From the NCBI GenBank assembly GCA_039881045.1, contig JAYWVB010000007.1, positions 186,001 through 250,000 of the forward strand: a stretch of DNA of 64,000 nt, given 5' to 3'. Positions 57,958 through 64,000 of the stretch are shown one piece after another; the first letter of the stretch is position 1, and every line of letters begins with the position of its first letter. The notes under the pieces are model-generated. The model saw nothing but the letters and a program-made list of their open reading frames with translations, had not been told where the DNA came from and searched no databases. This stretch comes from Chaetomium olivaceum (lineage: Eukaryota > Ascomycota > Sordariomycetes > Sordariales > Chaetomiaceae). Made by a program: the position numbers and the translations under genes.

Positions 57958-60900
57958 CTACTCCGCAGCCTGATGCCGCTCCACCAACCCTCCCTTCTCA
58001 ACACCCTCGCCCGCACAAAACCAATTCCCCACCTCCCACACCTCCTTCCCCAACCCATCTCCCTCCACCCCCTTCCCTTCATACCCCGCCAGAATCATCC
58101 TCTCCGCCGGATTCCACCGCGCCGTCAGCAGCGCAAGCCTCGTCTCCTGCCGCTGCCCGACCCGATGAATGCGATAATACGCCTGCTGGTTCTCCCGCTT
58201 CGTCCACGCCGGCCCGGTCACCGTGCTGTACCGCGCCGGCTGCAGGTTCAGCCCCGTGCCGGCCAGCGCCAGCGGCGCGATCAGCACGTTGGGCGGGGCG
58301 TTGCCCTCGGTCAGGAAAGTGTCGAGCACGCGCTGTCGTTCGGTTTGTGAGAGGCTGCTGTGCAGGAGGATGGGCTTGAGGTTGCGGAAGGAGGGGTGGG
58401 TGCGCTTGAGGAGGAGATAGCTCTGCAGAAACACGGCTTCGGCCTCGAGGGGCGCGAAGATGCACAGTTTCTTGGAGGTGCTCGGCGCGCCGGGGATGGG
58501 CGTCTTGTCGGTTAGCATGGCGGTGATGGTTTGGGTGAGGGTTTTGAGCTTGGGGCTGGTGGCCGACCAGGCGGGGATGTGTGGGTGGTAGGGGGTTTTG
58601 GTGACGTCGAATCTGGCGGCGGTGAGGTGGGTGTGGATCTCGGCAGGGGTAAAGGTGAAGTTGGACCCGGTGGTTGCCGTGATTCCGGGGAAGGTGGAGG
58701 CGAGCCGGAGCTTGAGGAAGATGGCTTCGCCGGCTTTGCTGCGTAGGAACCGCGTCAGGGGGATTCCTTGCTTGGCCGCCGCTGCAATTGCGAGGTTGCG
58801 GGTCTCGTTGGCGAGCGCCTGCATGCTGTCGGTCAGCGGGAAGGGCAGGTTGTGGTCGGTGATGTTGACCTTGAGCGGCCCGATGTCGGTCAGGTTGCGG
58901 CCCTGGAACTGGTCGGTTCCCAGACGGCGGACCATGGTGTGTTTGAGGACGCGGTCCAGACGGCGCCGGTAGCTGATAATGTCCGAGGTGGCAAGTGCCT
59001 CGCCACTGGCTTGGATTCCAGTGAGCCGGTCGAAAGTGTCGACGAGGTCATTGAACGAAGCGACGGTGGCGCCGTTCAGCGGATGACCCTCGCCCTGCCA
59101 GGCCTCCTTCTCAAGGAGGGCAATAGTCGGACGGATATCGGCCGGTGTCTCACCGAGCGGAGTACCAGAGACGAAGTACGACAGTGGGGTTGGCTGTTCC
59201 GAGTCAAGGCAGCACTTCTTAAGATGCTGAAGCCAGGCAATGGTCCGGCTCGCCTCGCCCTCCTTGGCGATGGCATATTCGTGGAACTCGTCCATGAGGA
59301 TCATGCCGGGGAGCAGCGCGCTCTTCTTGGTTTTGGCCCCAGCTACCTCAACACCGAACTGGCTGTTGAGACGAGGGATGAACTCGGGCGAAACAATAAT
59401 GATGTAGTCGCTCTGTCCGGCGCTGGTCTGGTATTTGTAGTTGTCTTCGGTCCCGGTGATGGTAGCGCGCAGTGTCTTGGCCTCGGCCGGCGTCAGCTTG
59501 TCCTCCTTGTCGCCGCCCTCATGGAAGCCACGGATCTTGAACAGTTTGGTATCCAATTTCATCTTGGCATCCCTAACCATTGCCGTGCAGCTCCTCGCTG
59601 GTGCCACAACAATGTTTGGCCCCTCAGGCAAGCGGTCGGCCAACTCTCTTGTCATCTCAGAGTAGCAGTAGCACCTAAACCCATACCGCTCATCAAACTG
59701 ACAAGACCTAGCGCGGCTGGCTAGTGGACCGTTGTGCTGACTGGCAGCACTCCCTTTCGTCTTCCCACCTGCCGTGGCGGCACTCTTCTTCCACGCGGCC
59801 TTCACTTCCGCCTTGCACTTCCGCAACGCGTGCGCAAACGCCATGGCGCCATACATCTCCTGCGTCTTGCCCAGCCCCTGCTCGTCACACAACAATCCAC
59901 CGGACACGTCGCCCAGCACAAAGCTGACCAGCTTAAACATGCCCATCAGCTGGTAGTCAAACAACCCGACCGCCATCCCAGGCAATTTCTTCATTGGCAC
60001 CCTCTTTCTAGTAGCACCGCCCCCGGCAGCAATTGTCTCTCTTTTCCGATACTCGGCCCCATCAATCTTGAAAAACTCCAAACACGCGGCCCACTCGGCG
60101 TCGGAATCGCCCGTGTTGTAGCTGCCGACGTAGGCGTCGACGGTGGTGCCGAGGTCGAGCGCGCCGTAGTCGGTGTCGGCCGTGCTGGCCGTCTGGTACT
60201 CGGCGGCGACGAGGTCGACGAGGTTGAGGTAGGTTGCTGCGGGGGTGGTGTTGACGACGGGGGAGCTGGGGTCTGGTTTTGGTTCTGTGGTGGTGGTGCC
60301 AGTGCTGGTAGTGATGGTTGTAGCGGTGGTAGTTGGGGAGGGGGTTCTCGAGGGCTTGGTGGTTGGTTTGGTGCGGGCTGGAGTGGGGGGTCTGGTTCCT
60401 CTGGTAGCGCCACGGCTGCCACGGGTTCCGCGGGTGCCTCGCGTGGTGGGGTGTGTACCCAGGGCGGAGGCTGGGCGAGAAGGGAGCTGACTCCGTGGAG
60501 ATGGGGTGCCCCGAGCAGCGGGAGTATTGCGAGTAGAGGGGGCACTACGGGTAGTGCTACGTCCTCTCGTCGTTGCGCTCCCCTTTGTCGTGGGGGTGCT
60601 GGCCGTCTTGGGCGGGGTTGTCAACTTCTCGGCCCGAGACACGGCTGCTTTAGGCAACGGGTCCGAAGACATGACGGTCTCTCCCTGCCGGCTGTAGTTT
60701 GACTCGGAGTCTGAAGCGAGCGTCTCCTCCTCGGACTCGTCGCTGTCCACTCCCTGGTACACAAACTTGTGCAAGGCGGCGACTACCCCATCTTCATTTA
60801 TCTGCTCTTTGTTGATTGTGTCCTCTTCGTCAGAATAGGCTTCATATTCCAAAATCTCGATGCAAGTACGACGAGAGTTATTTGAAGGGCGTGGGTTCTT

Positions 60901-61443
60901 CAACCGGGGGGGTTGAATATGGATCCAGTCGGCGCTAATAGCATCCGCAACATGCTGCGAATCCTCTGGCGATGGGGTTGGTCCGGGGTTCTTTCGAGGC
61001 ACGATCGTGAAGCAGAGTTGGCCATATTCTGAGACTACAATCTTGTTCTTCGCAACTTGTATCATGAGTTCCACCCAAACCCACTCGTCTCTCACCTCCC
61101 GCTTCCGCGTGTCTTTACCCTCCAAGCTATATGGGCAGAAGACGACGACCTCCACCTCGGGTTCAAACCTCAAGCGCTCTATGAGGAAATCCTCAAAGTC
61201 GGCCCAGAGATACTCGTCGGGGTCATAGCTCTTATATCGTTGGCGAATGAACTCCGGGATGAAGTCCGTCAGCGGCTTGCACCAATGTTGGCTGTCATCC
61301 CAACGGACAACGCTGACACTCAACGTGGTCAGCATGTGATAAGGGAGTGCAGGATTCGTCATTTTGGCTGTGATTTGCGAACAAAGGTCAGGCAAGGTAG
61401 TTATTGGCAGCGGTGGGAGGTGATGGAAACGTGACGGGGACAT
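57958..61443 (-). CDS. SNF2-family helicase-like ATPase, intronless
   Basis: 1,161 aa in one exon. The first 360 residues are unlike known domains up to a long low-complexity Thr/Arg/Pro segment (SAPSTRNTPAARGTPSPRS and similar). The ATPase core follows: FDYQLMGMFKLVSFVLGD, motif I DEQGLGKTQ, motif Ia-like PNIVVAPARS, motif II MDEFHEYA (DEFH instead of DEAH) and motif III YFVSGTPLGE. The second lobe has ILLHSSLSQTERQRVLDTF, LIAPLALAGTGLNLQ and motif VI YYRIHRVGQRQETRL. All ATP-coupling motifs are present, so DNA-dependent translocase activity is plausible. Expanded SNF2-like families of this type are common in filamentous fungi and mostly unstudied. The ATG at 61443 is the first; a later Met (about residue 28, before NPALPYHMLTTL) could be the real start. 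Confidence 0.88.
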   Translation of the reverse strand: MSPSRFHHLPPLPITTLPDLCSQITAKMTNPALPYHMLTTLSVSVVRWDDSQHWCKPLTDFIPEFIRQRYKSYDPDEYLWADFEDFLIERLRFEPEVEVVVFCPYSLEGKDTRKREVRDEWVWVELMIQVAKNKIVVSEYGQLCFTIVPRKNPGPTPSPEDSQHVADAISADWIHIQPPRLKNPRPSNNSRRTCIEILEYEAYSDEEDTINKEQINEDGVVAALHKFVYQGVDSDESEEETLASDSESNYSRQGETVMSSDPLPKAAVSRAEKLTTPPKTASTPTTKGSATTRGRSTTRSAPSTRNTPAARGTPSPRSQLPSRPASALGTHPTTRGTRGTRGSRGATRGTRPPTPARTKPTTKPSRTPSPTTTATTITTSTGTTTTEPKPDPSSPVVNTTPAATYLNLVDLVAAEYQTASTADTDYGALDLGTTVDAYVGSYNTGDSDAEWAACLEFFKIDGAEYRKRETIAAGGGATRKRVPMKKLPGMAVGLFDYQLMGMFKLVSFVLGDVSGGLLCDEQGLGKTQEMYGAMAFAHALRKCKAEVKAAWKKSAATAGGKTKGSAASQHNGPLASRARSCQFDERYGFRCYCYSEMTRELADRLPEGPNIVVAPARSCTAMVRDAKMKLDTKLFKIRGFHEGGDKEDKLTPAEAKTLRATITGTEDNYKYQTSAGQSDYIIIVSPEFIPRLNSQFGVEVAGAKTKKSALLPGMILMDEFHEYAIAKEGEASRTIAWLQHLKKCCLDSEQPTPLSYFVSGTPLGETPADIRPTIALLEKEAWQGEGHPLNGATVASFNDLVDTFDRLTGIQASGEALATSDIISYRRRLDRVLKHTMVRRLGTDQFQGRNLTDIGPLKVNITDHNLPFPLTDSMQALANETRNLAIAAAAKQGIPLTRFLRSKAGEAIFLKLRLASTFPGITATTGSNFTFTPAEIHTHLTAARFDVTKTPYHPHIPAWSATSPKLKTLTQTITAMLTDKTPIPGAPSTSKKLCIFAPLEAEAVFLQSYLLLKRTHPSFRNLKPILLHSSLSQTERQRVLDTFLTEGNAPPNVLIAPLALAGTGLNLQPARYSTVTGPAWTKRENQQAYYRIHRVGQRQETRLALLTARWNPAERMILAGYEGKGVEGDGLGKEVWEVGNWFCAGEGVEKGGLVERHQAAE

Positions 61444-61791
61444 GTATGAAACTGGGGGGATTTTGCTTTAAGTGGCATTTCCTCCTATTAATACTAATAG
61501 TCTGTGAGTGTGGCCAAGATACAAGGCTGTGTTGGGTGGCAATAGCAGCATTGTGGGGAGGGACAGAGTTTGTTCTGAGAGTGGTAGATGATTGTGACAA
61601 AGAAGTTGGGGGGAATCAATGCCTGAGAATATCTGCATACCTGGACAACAACCCCATTGCAGACCTCATAAGCATGGTCTTAAACTCCGTCGTAAAAGTA
61701 ATCGGCATGGCAGACATAAAGGTATGCCACAGGCACTTAAGGATTTCGTCATCCCACAGCCTATTTACCAAAGCAAGCCAAGCCCAAACCA
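61444..61791. other. short intergenic region
   Basis: Upstream flank of the SNF2-like gene. An open plus-strand frame crosses it, but its sequence in this stretch is not protein-like. Confidence 0.4.
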
Positions 61792-62383
61792 TGGATAGAA
61801 CCAACACGCAAAAGAGAAGGCCATCACTGGCGCCCAGGGTCGACCGTCGGCCTTCACCAACCATAAACCAAACCGGCGACCAAAACACAGACTCCATCCC
61901 CAGATCCGCACTCGCGCCTAGAGCCATCCATCACCAACTCCCTAGACTACAAACCAACCCGCCCACAACTTTCCAACAAGCAGTCGAGGTTGACAAGCCC
62001 CCGGTCCGCCCACCACAGCAAATAGCAAAGAAGCCACTCCTCCCACCACAATCCAACACGCAGGAACTCAACCCTCACAGCACAAACTCGCCACCCTCGC
62101 CGGGCCCCAACCCACCACAGTTTCCGACGCCGTGCAACTCAAGCTCACCAAGATGGGCCGCTCCCGGCGCGGGCTGGAGTGCACGGCCGAGCTGGACGTG
62201 CTGATGAACCGGCTGCGATATATGGTGCTGCCGGAGGATAGAGAGACTGAGGCTAAACTAGTGCGGCGGGATACGAGAGAGGTGAGTGCGTTTTGGAAGG
62301 GGGTGAGGAACGGGGTCAGGGTAAGAGATGAGGAGGTTTGGAAGGGGAAGTGGGATGGTGTGGAATGGAGTGTGAGTCCGTAG
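61792..62383 (+). CDS. hypothetical proline-rich protein, possible frame break
   Basis: From the ATG at 61792 (MDRTNTQKRRPSLAPRVD) a Pro/Gln-rich basic stretch runs to about 62090. A second frame then carries a compact, charged, helical C-terminus (TTVSDAVQLKLTKMGRSRRG, ECTAELDVLMNRLRYMVLPE, VSAFWKGVRNGVRVRDEEVW) to the stop at 62383. Either a small intron near 62060-62090 or a single-base shift in CGCCGGGCCCC links them. No known domain. Divergent from the SNF2-like gene. Confidence 0.4.
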
Positions 62384-62739
62384 GTGACTTGACCTGGCTG
62401 GTGGGTGGTGGTGGTGGTGGTGGGAAAGAGAGTTATAAGGAGGGTAGGTGTGAGACTGGTGGCGATGAATGCAGCAGTTGAAGGTTCGGTACACCGGGCC
62501 CAGGGTGGATGGTATGGGTGTGTGACGGTGAGTGGAACAAGGATGCTTTGTTCGGCTTTTCCACTGGGTTTCCCTTGAATAAGAATCATGTATTTCGCTT
62601 CATAACATGATGTGATTAGAACAGGTTATGATTGTGAACGCTGGCGTGGGCTTCCATAATCTAATTCCCCGGTAGGTGGTGATTCTGTCCCAATTTCTCT
62701 TGACGAGCATTCTGGTGTCAATTACCAATCTTTCCGTGA
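62384..62739. other. short intergenic region
   Basis: Between convergent hypothetical genes. No feature recognised apart from a GGT repeat (GGTGGTGGTGGTGGT near 62404-62421). Confidence 0.45.
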
Positions 62740-63378
62740 TCACTCTCCCGTATCCTTCTTCAACTCATCCCCCTTCAACTCATCCCCCTTCAACTCATCC
62801 CTCTTCAACTCATCCCTGTTCAACTCATCCCCCTTCACCTCATCCCCCTTCACCTCATCCGAATCCGGTATTCCATCCTTTGACTTCTCGACGCGTCTTC
62901 CATCGACATACAGCGGTGGATTGCGGTCATCGACAAAGTACGGCCGCGGGCCGTGATCGACCTCCTGCAGGCGTCTGTACCGTTCTGCTACGATGCTGTC
63001 CAATTCCTTGCGCCTGATAACACGGCAGCTGTCTTCGCGCTTGCCGATTTCGTGGATCGGCTGTTGAGTGTTTTGCGAGAACTGATTCCGTTCGCCCTCG
63101 TCGCATTCGTGGAGGAAGAGGTCGCAGCAGATGAAGTTCGATTTGTGGTTTGACAGCCGAATCGCGTTTAACTGTACCGCAAAATGGATCGGTTTGCGCC
63201 CGGCTGCTATGGACACTATCTCGGTCATCTTTTCCGCGTACTTTCGTGCCCAAGGGATGATGTCCGAGGAGTGTCGAGATTCGATTGCGTGCGGGGCCCG
63301 GAGAAGAAATCGCACGCCGGTGTTAGCATGCAAGGCGGCACGGGTCTCGTTATCGATGATGCAGCTTTTCATGGGCAT
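62740..63378 (-). CDS. hypothetical protein with C-terminal pentapeptide repeats
   Basis: 212 aa, single exon. The first 170 residues are a globular-looking region with RFLLRAPHAIESRHSSDIIP and KMTEIVSIAAGRKPIHFAVQ, several Cys/His and an RYRRLQEVDHGPRPYFVDD segment; no family recognised. The last 40 residues are seven or eight copies of KGDEL/KRDEL/KGDEV, ending KKDTGE. The repeats echo an ER-retention tetrapeptide (xDEL), but they are internal and the true C-terminus is not KDEL, so retention is not implied. The repeat DNA is a 15-bp minisatellite. Confidence 0.6.
   Translation of the reverse strand: MPMKSCIIDNETRAALHANTGVRFLLRAPHAIESRHSSDIIPWARKYAEKMTEIVSIAAGRKPIHFAVQLNAIRLSNHKSNFICCDLFLHECDEGERNQFSQNTQQPIHEIGKREDSCRVIRRKELDSIVAERYRRLQEVDHGPRPYFVDDRNPPLYVDGRRVEKSKDGIPDSDEVKGDEVKGDELNRDELKRDELKGDELKGDELKKDTGE
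62758..62862 (+). repeat. 15-bp coding minisatellite, about seven copies
   Basis: The unit TTCAACTCATCCCCC on the plus strand, with CTC/CTG and CACC variants, encodes the KGDEL-type repeats on the minus strand. Confidence 0.9.
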
Positions 63379-63814
63379 CGTGGGATGAGTAACTGAACGG
63401 ATATGAGAGACGGGAGGGTACTGTGTATATGTTCAATGATGCCGCGATGTGGGTGGGGTAAGAAGAAGTAGTGTTTGAAATGATATCATGATCAATCCAC
63501 CTTGGTGTGTTGGGAAGGAGGACAGGTGGGGTGGTTACAGTAGTTTGGGCAAGTTACTGGCTGTGACACGGACTCTCTTCTTCTTCCGTAGCTTTTTTGT
63601 GTTTTTTATCATTCCGGCTTTTGGTTCCTACTATCAGGGGACGGGAGGCATTGCAGTAATTAACTATTTGCCTACCATACTCTCCTATTCACACCAGGCC
63701 CCAACTTTTGCTTACTGTGTAAGGTACCTTGATTTGTCCCGAGAAAGAAGTAGGTACCTTACATTACCAGGTCTAAATGCTCCTCCAACAGCGGCGGCTT
63801 CCAGTCTTCGTTGT
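63379..63814. other. intergenic region
   Basis: No gene recognised. Contains GTAAGGTACC and AGTAGGTACCTTAC near 63719-63761. Confidence 0.45.
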
Positions 63815-63950
63815 TCAAACGGTCCAGCTTTCAAGCTTATACTTGAGTTTTGGGCCGTTCTGAGCAGGCAGGCAGCGGTCATGGACGAGCTTTTTGTCAT
63901 GGTCAATGCCAAGCTCTCGTTGTGCGTTCAGGAAGAACCCCTGATTCACT
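63815..63950 (-). CDS. possible last exon of a gene entering from the right
   Basis: After a plausible acceptor (TGTTCAG, or the AATCAG just beyond it) a minus-strand frame reads GFFLNAQRELGIDHDKKL, then LVHDRCLPAQNGPKLKYKLE, ending in a Trp-Thr-Val and a stop at 63815. The composition is protein-like and unlike the surrounding DNA, but no family was recognised and the rest of the gene is outside the window. Confidence 0.3.
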
Positions 63951-64000
63951 GAACACTACTTCTAAGGTCTGTAAACGAAAACTGACAAACCTTGCTCAAC

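Noticed and set aside
61404..61791. Extension of the plus-strand frame upstream of 61792 with a hydrophobic stretch.
   Set aside because: The stretch overlaps the 5' end and promoter of the SNF2-like gene and reads like chance translation; a start at 61792 was preferred.
62068..62589. 173-codon minus-strand frame opposite the small proline-rich gene.
   Set aside because: Ser/Thr/Pro-rich translation of low-complexity DNA without any domain; the plus strand has the better helical segment.
1..64000. tRNA or rRNA genes and CRISPR arrays.
   Set aside because: I found no sequence with both tRNA A and B boxes and a matching stem, no rRNA-like stretch and no regularly spaced direct repeats; the tandem repeats present have no spacers.

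Overview
The window looks like nuclear DNA of a filamentous ascomycete, most likely a Sordariomycete. The genes have short introns (about 50 to 105 nt) with GTRNGT-like donors, CTAAC/CTGAC-like branch points and AG acceptors. The families are typical of Pezizomycotina: SAT4-type membrane protein, HET domain, CBM18/GH18 chitinase, GH55 glucanase, NOV-type ATPase, STAND-type helical N-terminal domain and a pogo/Fot1 transposon. The gaps between genes repeatedly carry the TAGGTACCTA motif that is common in Sordariomycete intergenic DNA. No species can be named from the sequence alone.

Layout. 1-6.4 kb: the 5' end of a cytochrome P450 running off the left edge, a seven-helix SAT4-type protein, a small cysteine-rich secreted protein and a HET protein. 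6.4-13.5 kb: gene-poor DNA with a diverged second copy of the small secreted protein, a decayed mevalonate kinase and a frameshifted alpha/beta hydrolase. 14.1-23.1 kb: a 1,843-residue protein joining CBM18, a GH18 chitinase and a subtilisin-like (S8) domain, divergent from a secreted protein made of ten CBM18 modules. 23.5-28.5 kb: a 1,529-residue Hsp90-type ATPase/NOV_C protein. 29.3-37.1 kb: a second modular gene in which a GH55 beta-1,3-glucanase head takes the place of the chitinase but the linker and S8 tail are of the same kind. The head is open; the tail is broken by many single-base frame shifts. It is divergent from a small orphan secreted protein. 39.7-43.5 kb: a large unknown protein and a broken kinase-like gene. 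43.9-45.7 kb: a complete pogo/Fot1 transposon. 46.5-54.1 kb: a helical/ubiquitin-like-domain protein, a frame-broken dynamin-like GTPase with an FG-like repeat tail, and a small membrane protein. 54.8-63.9 kb: uncharacterised genes and an intronless SNF2-like ATPase.

The most unusual feature is the pair of fungal wall hydrolases, one for chitin and one for beta-1,3-glucan, each followed by the same kind of linker and subtilase-like tail, and each divergently paired with a secreted protein gene. An extracellular system for attacking or remodelling fungal walls, with a protease module for processing or target cleavage, is an inference. The surrounding HET, NOV/Hsp90-ATPase, STAND-like/ULD and dynamin genes give the region the look of an accessory or conflict-related segment. 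Frame breaks are concentrated in a few genes, while about 19 kb of other coding sequence is unbroken, so decay of particular genes is more likely than uniform sequencing error, although many breaks do fall in homopolymers.
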